Notes under the pieces: model-generated
Databases searched by the model: none
Seen by the model: only the letters and a program-made list of their open reading frames with translations
Told to the model about the DNA's origin: nothing
Assembly: GCF_905475395.1 (NCBI RefSeq)
Contig: NC_058337.1
Span: 100,806,368-100,870,367, forward strand
Direction of reading: 5' to 3'
DNA: 64,000 nt
DNA from: Chrysoperla carnea
Taxonomy: Eukaryota > Arthropoda > Insecta > Neuroptera > Chrysopidae
Translations under genes and position numbers: made by a program
Shown: positions 37,184-47,625 of the stretch, in pieces
Position numbering within the stretch: position 1 is the first letter of the stretch
Layout of the letters: the number at the start of each line of letters is the position of its first letter

Positions 37184-37572
37184 TTAACCGGCTTCAAACG
37201 AAAAAGAAGGAGGTTCTCCATATTCGACTGTATTTTTATTTTATGTTTGTTACCTCAGAACTTTCGACTAGGTAATTCTAAATAACAAAAAATAATCAAA
37301 ATATTTTTTAGCAATACGATAATATAATGTAGTTACAATTATTGCTATTTTTGTAGTCGGTGTCAGCCAAGGAAACAATTAGGGAACATAATAGTTTGCT
37401 ACATTAATTTGGCTGACACCGACTCCAAAAATCTACATTATATTATCGTATCGCTAAAAAATATTTTGATTCTAGTCTGTTATTTAAAAGAATACGCGAT
37501 TATGTTTTTTTTTATTTATATTAATTTGTTTTGGATTACGTTTTTTTTTTTTTGAAGTCGGTTTTTTTTTTA
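37184..37572. mobile_element. Inverted-repeat element with TTAACCGGCTTCAAA termini
   Basis: The left end TTAACCGGCTTCAAA pairs with TTTGAAGTCGGTTTT at the right. An inner palindrome pairs GTCGGTGTCAGCCAA with TTGGCTGACACCGAC and also an ATACGATAATATAATGTAG block with its complement. The whole element can fold on itself. It resembles a widespread insect repeat; superfamily is unclear. Confidence 0.65.
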
Positions 37573-38104
37573 TTAAAGCAAACAAATTCCCCAAAAATTT
37601 AATGTTATTTCCTACTGTTTTGTTTTTTTATATAATTATTGTTTCTAAATAATATTTTGATTAATAAATGAAATAAACCCAAAGACCATTTTTTATTCCT
37701 ACCGTAAAAGCATCATTATTTTGGAAAATGTTAAAAGGATCAATAAATTTATATAGTGAGTATGCGTATGTGATCTTAAATCATCAATGAGGTCAACCTT
37801 AAAATTTTCGAATCGAATTTTCGAAATTCTCTATACCTTTTTTTATTGTCTATTCATGTAAAAAACATAAAAAATATTCGAAATATTTTTTTGTAAAACG
37901 AATGGTTATTCGCTTTCTAGTTTTTTTAAAACGAAACGGCAAAAATCGGACACATAATTCTACTTATAAAGTCAATGGATAGATGGATATTCTGTTATGT
38001 AGGTAAGCAATTTTTTTGAAAACCTGAAATCATTTTTAACGAGGAATCTAGTTATTTAAATTTCGATCAGACGTTGATGTTATTTGAAAAAAATTTTCTC
38101 TTAC

Positions 38105-38370
38105 AATCTAAGTATGAAGGGTAGAGATAAGGAGAACCATCTTAAGTAGGGGTTTAAGTAAAAGTGCCCGATTGAAAAAGGAAACAACTGTAACAACTTA
38201 TTTGAACTTCTCCATCCTTCTCTAACAACTTGCTTAGATCTTTATCTTACTCTAATTAATTTCGATTAAAACTTATACTTTTGCTGCAGCAGCGCCACCA
38301 ATTTTCTGCTTTTCGGTGGACACTATATGCAGGGATGGTTCTCCTTATATCTACCCTCTATAAATCTAAG
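38105..38370. mobile_element. MITE of the GAAGGGTAGA family
   Basis: AGGGTAGAGATAAGGAGAAC followed by CATC on the left faces GATGGTTCTCCTTATATCTA then CCCT on the right, so about 28 bp of inverted match. The flanking AATCTAAG motif occurs at both ends in the same direction. Related to the degraded copy at 24128-24460. Confidence 0.6.
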
Positions 38371-39228
38371 CATGCAATAATTTAATGTAAAGGTATAACT
38401 GTTTGCTCTGACAATATGTACAAAAGAAGTTTCTTATTTATTTACTGTTATTTTCAAATAATACCTATCTCCATTTAAAAAATCAAAATTAAAGTCACCA
38501 TTAATTTACGTGATTGAAAATAACTTAAGAATAGCTTTTTCGTTAGATAGAGTAATTTTGCATTCGACTTTTGCGGCAAATATTCGCCTTACAATATTTC
38601 AGACGTCACTCGAACTACTCTAGCTCTAGTGAGCGGTAGTTCCACTTACCTCCGGCAGAGAATGCTAGTGTTGTTCAGGGTCAAAATTACTGTATTAGAA
38701 GTTTTAAATCGTGAAACTAAAAAAGTAGGCTTGATCAAAAATAAAATGGGCTTGATGTAGGCCGTAGCAGTCAGATTGTACGTTCTGTAGTAGCACTGGT
38801 GTGCGTAGCAGCCAGATTGCCCATTCCGTGGTGTGTGATCCCATTCAACCTTCCATTTTTGAAGGAGACTTTCTACAGAGTGGAATCAGAATCATTTACA
38901 TGTAAAAATTTGAGATTTAAAACTTATATAATAAAATAAAAGTGTCTACCTGTATGTTTTAGCTAATCTCCAAAACGGTTAATCCGATTTCTATAGGATT
39001 TACAAGAAAGCCCCTTATTTTTATTTTAAAAATTGCAAATGAAATATTTTTGAAATAATATAATTTACCGTATGTTTTTTGTTTTTATTAAAATTCAAAT
39101 TATCAAAATCTTTCGTAGAAAATGACAATGGGATGTGGATGTAAAATAAAAGTGCAAAAAATCAATTAAATAATGCATTTAAATTCACTCTTTAATTTGA
39201 ATGTCACTAAATTGTTAATAAAATTAAT

Positions 39229-39582
39229 ATGGATGTGCAGAAGACAGACGATACATCTACTGCGTCACCATCTAATCATATTACTTTACATATAAGAAGT
39301 CATTTCTATGTTGGGAGTTACACGATAACTGTTAAACCTTTATGTCTCATTAAAGATATTAAAACGGCTGTGGTTGTTTCTTATTATGGACCAATGCCAC
39401 CAAATAATACATTTGCTATGGATAAGTTAATATCATACCATCGATTAATTGGACCAAGAAAGATTATGAATACCTACAATAATCGATTATTACGTGCTGG
39501 AATTACCATTATAGAAGCACGATTGGAAAATCAAGGTAAACATCAAGTAAAAGTGGTAATGTACTTTAAGAGCAATCAATAA
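39229..39582 (+). CDS. Small protein of 117 residues, possibly ubiquitin-like
   Basis: A single-exon frame starting at an ATG with A at -3 and ending in TAA. The protein opens with a short Ser/Thr-rich stretch, then HITLHIRSHFYVGSYTITV, CLIKDIKTAV, LISYHRLIGPRKIMNTYNNR and AGITIIEARLE. The order strand, strand, IKDIK helix start, a LI..(h)..GP turn, TY-N and a closing hydrophobic strand is reminiscent of a ubiquitin fold, but no Gly-Gly end is present and similarity to ubiquitin is weak. Codon use is mixed and there is no repetitive bias, which favours a real gene. It lies about 460 bp upstream of the FLASH-like gene on the same strand. It could be a lineage-specific gene or one exon of a longer one. 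The fold is inference. Confidence 0.5.
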   Translation: MDVQKTDDTSTASPSNHITLHIRSHFYVGSYTITVKPLCLIKDIKTAVVVSYYGPMPPNNTFAMDKLISYHRLIGPRKIMNTYNNRLLRAGITIIEARLENQGKHQVKVVMYFKSNQ

Positions 39583-40041
39583 TCAAAATTATTTTGGTTT
39601 TTTCAGAAAAAAAATTAACATTTTTGCAAAAAACTAGGTTAAGTATTATAAATAAGAAATTAAAAAAGTTTTTGATCTTACGTAGAGAAAATTCTCGCGT
39701 TTGGAAATTTTTATACTTTAGTTTAAACGTTAAGAAAAATATTTATTTTTTTTAAAAAGTTTACAGTTTAAAGTTTTAACATAAAAATATTTATTTTTAC
39801 TCACACCAGAGAATATATTGGTAAAATATTACTGATATAGTCTCTGATAATAACAGACCACCACCACAGTCACACAGGACAGTGGGGTGGGTAGGCTTGA
39901 CACTTCTGAACGCACCCATTTTAGATCAGCTGTCAACAGGTTTTTACTGTCAACACTCAACCATTTGTATGGCGCCAAAAGATTGCTAATAAAGAAAAAT
40001 AAAAACAGAAAATTCATTATTAATATTAATCAAAATTAATC
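39583..40041. other. Short intergenic spacer
   Basis: About 460 bp between the small gene and the FLASH-like gene. From roughly 39840 to 39990 the composition is more balanced and may be the promoter of the downstream gene. Nothing else is recognised. Confidence 0.4.
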
Positions 40042-43000
40042 ATGAGCGTTTCAAATGATATTTATGAGGACTTAGATGAATTTGCATTAAATCTAAAACT
40101 AAACACAGTACGTAAAAACTATTATTCATATGTTTCTAAAAGTTAACCATATTTATACATACGTATTGTTTTAAATAATTTCTAGATAAATACAGAAAAA
40201 GATGAATTAGTTAAAGAGAATACTGAACTGAAAGAAAAAGTTGAAACACAATCACAAGAAATTAAAAAATTGAAGCAAGAGAACGAAAGACTTAAAAAAA
40301 ATATATCATCGTTATTTGTAACATCTAAATATATATCAACTAAAAAACATAAAAAAATTACATCATTACAGGCTGAAATCGAAAACTTAAAATTTAGACG
40401 AAGAAATACTCAAGACCAACAGTTAAGCAAGCGTCGTTTTGAAGTTGAAGATAACGAAAATTTTAATGCCAAGCGAGTAAAACGCGATCCTAACTTTCGT
40501 GAACAATCTAATGCAGAGGTCGAAGAAGTCGAGAATGAATATTGTGAAAAAAGTACACAAAACAATGCAGAAAATACTTCTCAGTCTTTTAAAGAAAATA
40601 TTCAATATCAAAACAAGTTCAAAGCTTGTAAATTAAATGATGATGATATAATTAATCCTGAAAATGATAATAATTCCGTACAACAACGAAATATTGAAGA
40701 GAAAACTTCCAAATTTGAAAATATTTATCAAAGACGTGCAAGGGAAAATCAGAAATTATTTTTGGCAGAAAATAAGCATAAAATTTCATCTAATGAAAAT
40801 TCTTGTGATAAAAACGAACATCATTTTACCACTAAAGAAGTCGTTCACAAAGAATTGCCGCTTGAGAATAATTCTAATCAAAATAATAATCTTCAACAAC
40901 GAAATATTGAACAAAAAACCTCCAAATTTGAAAATATTTATGAAAGACGTGCAAGGGAAAATCAGAAATTATTTTTGACAGAAAATAATCATAAAATCTC
41001 ATCTAATGAAAATTCGTGTGATAGTAATGAACATCATTTTATTGATAAGGAAATCGTTCACAAAGAATTTTCGCTTCAGGATAATTCTAATAAAAATAAA
41101 AATGAATTTGATCAAGAATTAAATAAGGATGAGCAATTTTATTCTGAAAATTATTCAGAAGAATCATCACGATGTAAAAACTTTCGGCAATCAGATCGAA
41201 GACATTCACCAAATCTTCGTAATGAACGCTACCCAAAGCATCGTAATAGTTACAACAATCATGATCCTAGGAGCAAATCTCGTAATCATTATTATGAAGA
41301 AGATAACGATTCAAATGATTATCTTGAAAATCATGACCAGAAAAGGCATCGAAATTATAAAGATAATTATCCAGAAAGTCGTTATCCTTATGATGAAAAA
41401 TATCGTAACTTTCGATTTAATCGTCGTGGTAGAAATCCACGAATGAATTACCACGATGATTACGAATATCCAAGAAAAGGGCCTAGAACGCCTTCCCCAG
41501 AGAATGAGAAAGAAACTTTATACAGAAATGAAAACAAACATTGGAAATTTCGAAACGAAAACACAATTGAAACATATGGTGACTACAAAAGATCCAAGAA
41601 ACACAAGCAAGAATTCGAGGACGGAATCGATGTTAATAGAAGATCTCGCATTGATCAAAATGATGATTTTATCAAATCGAAAAGTTATAGATCAAGATCG
41701 AAATCTGCACACCAGCAAGATTTCGAGGACGGAATCGAATTTAATAGAAGATCCCGCATTGATCAAAATGATGATTTTAGCAAATCGAAAAGTTATAGAT
41801 CAAGATCGAAATCTGCACACCAGCAAGAATTCGAGGACGGAATCGAATTTAATAGAAGATCTCACATTGATCAAAATGATGATTTTAGCAAATCGAAAAG
41901 TTATCTATCAAGATCGAAATCTGCACACAAGCAAGAATTCGATGACGCAATGGAATTTAATAGAAGATCTCGCATTGATCAAGATGATGATTCTAGCAAA
42001 TCAAAAAGTTATAGATCAAGATCGAAATCTGCACATTCAAGATCAAAAACATCCAGATCAAAAACTCCAAGTGATTCACATAATGATCGATTAAAAAACC
42101 GATCACGTTCAGGGTCTCGTTTTGAATTTGATAAAAGCGCTGATCAATATGATGATTCTAGCAAGCCAAACACTTCTAGATCAAGATCGAAATCTATAAA
42201 TTCAAGATCAAAAAGATCCAGATCTAAAACTCCAGGTAAAACAACTAGCGAATCACTCGCTGATCGATTGAAACGGTCACGATCAAGATCTCGTTCTGAA
42301 TTTGATAATAATACAGAAAATCGAGAAGTCGGACAGTACGATTTCCATCAAAGCGAGTTTTTGGAATATGAAAATATTAATAAAAAGAAGCTTGAAACAC
42401 GTAAAATTGATTTGGATAGTTATAGAAAACGGAAAAACGAAATTCATAATGAAATCGAAAATTGTACACCGAAATCGATTGAAGATAGTAATATTGATAA
42501 AAATATAGAAACATATTTCGAAGTAAACCAACAATCAGAGATAGAATCAAATTCACAAAATAATAAAAAATCAACTCAAAATTCTTCAAGTTCAGAGTAT
42601 AATTTTGGCAAGAATAGTATCGTGAATGAGTTAGCAAGCAGTTTAACCGCACAAAATGTACTTAAAGAAAGGGATATTATGAAAATTATCTATGATGATG
42701 AAGACTTTGTTGAAATTATTGGTAGTGTAAAAAATAGCATCGCCGAAACGGCTTCTCCGAACGAATCTCCGAACGAAAAACAAGATATAGTCGCAAATGA
42801 TTTTGATACCGAAAAATCATTAAGTAATGAAAATCAATCAGAAAGAAAACTTGAAGAAAAGAATAATAAAGAATTAAATGAAAGAAGTCAACATCAATCA
42901 GAGCTAATCGGGAAAGACAATGATAGTACAACAAATGACAAAAATGATACAAATTACCCGTTATCTTTATCTAATTTAGAGAAAGTTCAAAAAATTTCAA

Positions 43001-45777
43001 GCGTAAGCTTACCTTCTGAGGAAACAGCTTTAACTAGTGACTGCTTTGAGAATAAGAAAAATCTAGAAGAAAGTCATTCAAAAAATACTGATACACTCAA
43101 AAATAAAATGAGTAGTGAAATTAATATAAATGAAGTCGCTAATATTCCTAAGAAAAGTCAGATCATTTCAGAAATAATCGATGAGACTATAGTTAACGTA
43201 GAAGAAACTACTAATATCAAGGAAAACAATCAGCCTATGTTAGAAATTATAAATTTAGATGTTGATACCGAAGATGAAATCTTTATCAACGATTTAAGTG
43301 ACTCTGTTTCAAAAGAGCCTTTGAATATTAGTACTGAGCAAGAAAAAAAAGAAGTTAATTCGATTAATAATAAAGTCGATCATTCTTTGGGAAACATAAT
43401 GGACGAAATAAATTATAAAATGATTGACAATAAAAGTACTTTCAATGAAAAAGAAAACGGTGAAAAATTTGAAAACGTGCCAAATGAAAAAACAACTGTA
43501 AACGTTAAGCAGAATAAAGTAAAAATAATTCGACGTAAATATCGAAAATCTCCCCGAAAATCAATAGAAAATATTACAGATAAATTACGAAATAAAGAAA
43601 AATTGAATGACATTGAAAATAATTTGGAAGAAAATAAAACTAACAATAACAGGTCTGACGATACCAAAAATGAAAGTATAAGCACCAAAAATAAATTGCC
43701 AGAAAATATAACTGTTGAAAATAGAATGAGTAATAATCCTGAAATATCTGAAGATATCGTCAGTACGCAGGAAAGTAATATTAATAAAAACATGGGAAGT
43801 AGTTCAACACTACTCCCAAATACCAAAGAAAGTGATCAAAATATTGAAAATAAGATGGTTTCTCCAATTAAAGATGATTTAGAGAACTTTATGTCGATGT
43901 TGTTTCAAGCGTCGCCAGTTAAACAATCAGGCACCGAATCTGCCTCGAAGAGTGCTGAAAATATTACCGAAAATTCTTTACCTGAAATATTATCAGAAGT
44001 TTCTGAAAATAAATTTCAAGACAAGAAAAAAGCATCTTCTTCTAAGCAAACATCAAACGTCAAGAAAAATATCTCGAAGAAAATTGATAAAGGCAAGCAT
44101 AAATCTCCTTCCAAGAATAAAAAAGTTTTAGAAAAGTTGATTAAAACTAAAGATGTTCAGGAAAAAGAAATGTCGAGTGATAGAGAGGAGATCATATTAT
44201 CAAATTCTAATAAAAATACTCTTAAAAGATCTCGCGTTCCAGATAAAAACGTGCTACAAAATTCAACCACCAAAACCAAAGAAACCCAGCAACAAAAATT
44301 ACCTTCACATTCTTCGAGAGGAAGAAGTAAATCACTAAGTCTAAAGACGAACACAGAATCTGTTCGAGAGGAAAATAATTCGTTGGACAAAGATAAACAA
44401 GTGTTAGAAAATGCATCCGCTTCAATCAAAGAAAAAGAAGAAAAAATACCTCCAAACTCTGTTGAAATGACAGATATTTGTCACCAGGAAACAAATGTAA
44501 ACTCCGATAAAATAAGTCAAATTTCTGAAGTAACAAAAAGAAATGTAGAAAATAAGTCGTCAAATTCGAAGAATAGGGTAAGACCTATTAAAGAAAGAAG
44601 AAAATCTTCCATTAGAGATAAACAAGTTTTAGAAAATGAACCCGCTTTAACTAAAGAAAAAATTCCCTCAACGTCTATTGAAAAACCAAATTCTGCTGAA
44701 ATGAAACAGATTTGCTCTCCGGAAACAAACGTGCACTCCAATAAAACAAGCCAAACTTCTGAAGAAAGCAACTTGAACGGAAATGCTGGGGAAACTTCAA
44801 CAACAGAATCTATTGCAGAAAAAAATAAATCTTCCATTAAAGATAAACAAGTTTTAGAAAATGTAAATGCTTTAACCAAAGAAAAAATATCTTCAGTTTC
44901 TATCGATTCATTGAACTCGACTGAAATCAAAGATATTTGCTTTGAGGAAAGTAGCAAAGTAACCAGCTTAAAAGAAAATGTCGTGAAAATAACAAAGACA
45001 GAATCTATTTCAGAGAAAAATAAATTTTCCATTAAAGATAAACAAGTGTTAGAAAATGTAAATGCTTTAACCAAAGAGAAACAAGAGGAAAAAATATCTT
45101 CAATTTCTATGGATTCATTAAACTCTTCTGAAATGAAAGAGATATGTTACGGGGAAACAAATGTGTCCTCAGATAAAATGAGTCAATCTTCTGAAATTAT
45201 AAGCTCAAAAGAAAATGTCAAGACAACAGTAGAAAAACCACTTTCAAACTCTATTGAAACACTAAGTTCTACTAAAACGAGCGAAATTTATCGGAAAGAA
45301 ACAAACGTACCTGAAATAACAAGTGCAAAAGGTAACTTCGAGACCACAGTAGAAGCTAATCAGGCATCATTAAAAATACCAGCGGATGATGAATTTACAT
45401 TCTTAATTGATGCGTCCATATCAGTAATGAATGAACCTGTTTCGAATAACTCACAACATCGGCGCAAATCTTTTGACGAAAACGTGGAAATATTAAAGAA
45501 TAATTTAATAAGTGAATTAGAAAAAGTGGGTAGTACCAGTAATAATACTTGTGGCTCAAATCAAAGTACTTCATCAATAAACAGTGATGTAAATAATTCC
45601 AATAGTGTAAATAACTCAAACAGTTTAAATGATTCAGAGAATGTAAATAAAAACCCAAAAAGTAATAGTGCAAATCATGAACTAGTACCATTAAAAAATA
45701 AACATTCTGTATATAGTCGTGAAGTAATCAACGAAAATAAAATACGAATTGTCGTGAAACGTAATCGAAGAAGATAA
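40042..45777 (+). CDS. FLASH/CASP8AP2-like protein with internal repeats, two exons
   Basis: FLASH works in histone locus bodies, where its N-terminal part binds Lsm11 of U7 snRNP to help cut histone pre-mRNA. Exons 40042-40107 and 40186-45777 give 1885 residues. Residues 5-12 (NDIYEDLD) resemble the N-terminal acidic DIY motif. Then a coiled coil leads into ENERLKKNISSL, very like the vertebrate ENQSLKKNISAL, followed by KKITSLQAEIENL. The rest is low complexity: a two-copy 71-residue repeat (188-329), four 36-residue RS-type repeats (497-640) carrying SKSYRSRSKSAH, then a Lys/Glu/Ser-rich region with DKQVLEN repeats. Ends in a basic IVVKRNRRR. The vertebrate C-terminal SANT-like domain is not visible. 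RS repeats could instead suggest a splicing-related protein, so the identity rests on the first 100 residues. Antisense frames across it are shadows. Confidence 0.6.
40681..41106 (+). repeat. Two-copy 213-bp coding repeat in the FLASH-like gene
   Basis: Copies at 40681-40893 and 40894-41106 encode 71 residues each, opening QQRNIEEKTSKFENIYQRRA and QQRNIEQKTSKFENIYERRA. They are in frame and closely similar, which implies an in-frame tandem duplication. Confidence 0.85.
41608..42039 (+). repeat. Four-copy 108-bp coding minisatellite in the FLASH-like gene
   Basis: Units start at 41608, 41716, 41824 and 41932, exactly 108 bp apart, each encoding 36 residues such as QEFEDGIEFNRRSRIDQNDD followed by SKSYRSRSKSAH. 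The copies differ at only a few sites. Further SRSK runs follow to about 42240. Confidence 0.95.
44392..45150 (+). repeat. Degenerate DKQVLEN coding repeats in the FLASH-like gene
   Basis: The motif DKQVLEN starts at 44392, 44617, 44842 and 45037, giving spacings of 225, 225 and 195 bp. Each is followed by an Ala-Leu-Thr-Lys-Glu-Lys-type stretch and a short acidic cysteine-containing segment (for example MKEICYGETNV). A more decayed copy may lie near 44250. Confidence 0.8.
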
Positions 45778-45829
45778 TTTTTATAAGCAAATCACTATAT
45801 ATATATATCTTGATTATTAAGCTCTGTTT

Positions 45830-46035
45830 GATACAGTAGCGAACAGCGAGAGATGTGCAATCATCTGAGGTAATTGCTTTGATCGATCAGGGATTAAATG
45901 CCAATACACCTTAGTCGCTTAAAAACTATCCCAAATAATTACTATTTTAAAGAAATCAAATAATCACTTTTTGGAATAAAAGGGAGTTTGATGAATTTAG
46001 ATCTGATACAAACAATTATCTCAGATTTTGCTGTA
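45830..46035. mobile_element. Inverted-repeat fragment related to the element at 23496
   Basis: ATCTGAGGTAATTGCTTTGA faces ACAAACAATTATCTCAGAT. The same two blocks occur inside the MITE at 23496-23842. The outer ends are less clear than in that copy. No coding sequence. Confidence 0.5.
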
Positions 46036-46616
46036 TTTTACGTTTTTTATATGCTAATCCATGGACGAAAATGCAATGGATACTACATTACTATTATTAG
46101 ATCATGGTATTTTCACTAAATATTGTAATCCCTTTTAATATATATGAAATTTTCTACAATTTGTAATACAAGAGTTTGTTTAGTGTTCGATATGATCGTT
46201 TGTGCTCAATAGACCTTTTTTTTATTTTTAACAATAAAAACACTATGAAAATAATTGTAAAAAAGTCACATCCGACAAGCAATGACAATAAAACAGTGTC
46301 AACAGTAATATTAATATATCATTATTATCAACTTTAAATTACGTCAAACCAACCTTCGTGTAACATCGTGTGTTTCCGAATCGTTTTCGCCAATTTGAAT
46401 TTTAATGATTTTCAATGTCTGTTTTCTCGGTCATATGGCTTCAAAAAAATCGGGGAAAAAAATTAGCCCATTTATCAAGACATTTACTTTCATTTAAAAA
46501 AAAAATGTGAAAAAGGTCTATTTGAATCCTAAATCATGCGTAATAGAAATTTGTTATCTTACTGCTTGCTGTATGACACTTTTTGAAATTTGCAATGATA
46601 GTTTTTATATGATTAC

Positions 46617-47625
46617 TAGCTGACCCAGCGAACTTTGTACCGTCTAACAGTAAATGAATGTCGTTACCGCGCTATAGTTTTCACATCCCCTGTCCTCACT
46701 TGTCTCCCCTTTTGTTCACAATTGGATTAGGTTGTAATTTTTTTATGCGGAACCGAAATTTTGTAGAAAATAAAATATAGCTCATGCTTTTTGCGGACAA
46801 TGTAGCATTCTATAGGCGAAACAATTTTTAAACTTGATTTAGTAGTGCATTAAAAAATGGCGGATTTGTATACTCCCCCTTAGCCTTTTTATTAGTTCTA
46901 GAATACATTCTGCTATTCGGGACGGTGACGAATCCAACAAATCAAAGGACTTTGTTTTATGTATATTAAGAAAATTACAAGTGTATTGTTTATGTCAATA
47001 AATATTTTATTGAATTGTTTTAGTGCTTATTATACAGGCATGTTCAGTAAGAAGTTACCACTTACATGGTAGTATATAATTTTTGGAAAAGAGAAGAAAG
47101 ATATCAGCTTTACGCGTCCAAGCGGAGTCGAATGACCATATTTAGTAATTATAGAAAATTAAAAATTATGTACTATCATACGTGGTAACACCTTCTTGAA
47201 CAACATTGTAAAATATATCACGATAATAATTTTTAGAGTGAATGACAATGTTTTATAGACCGATATTTAGTCTGAAAAAGGGGTCGGAAAGTTTCTTGTC
47301 CTTATTTAAAATTCATGGTAAATTCGTCTAAATAGCGATTAGATTTAAGAAAACAAATTTAAAATCCTTATATCTCGAAATAAACATGAATCAGAATAAT
47401 TGGAGTAGGTTAGAAATATAATTTAAAAGTGCACCAGAATCCGAGATTCAGGCTAAATATTGGTCTATTATATTAAGCAAAATTATAGAATATTAGGTTT
47501 TGTCTGTGGCTTCGCCATGATATTGATTAATTTAAAAATTCATTAAAATTGGTTCAATGGTTTAGAGTCGAAAACCTAACAGACAGGCAGAGTTAGTTTC
47601 ACATTTATAATATTAGTTAGAATGT
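46617..47625. repeat. Decayed interspersed element of about 1 kb
   Basis: It opens AGCTGACCCAGCGAACTTTG and closes with GTTTCACATTTATAATATTA, a pairing I recall from common insect repeats. The interior has no surviving frame. A separate scrap of the same kind (TTTGCCCAGCGAAGCGGGTA) lies near 51382. I cannot decide between an RTE-like and a Helitron-like origin. Confidence 0.45.

Larger units (their letters stand above)
36125..39228. other. Intergenic region, repeats only
   Basis: It holds two inverted-repeat elements (37184-37572 and 38105-38370). A two-copy motif, GTAGCAGTCAGATTG and GTAGCAGCCAGATTG, occurs near 38766 and 38815. No coding exon was seen. Open frames at 36425-36610 are low-complexity hydrophobic chance frames. 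Confidence 0.5.

Noticed and set aside
42283-45691. Several minus-strand open frames of 78-185 codons across the FLASH-like gene
   Set aside because: They are complements of a repetitive Lys/Glu/Ser-rich coding sequence and give Phe/Leu/Ser-rich translations with no domain. They are shadows.
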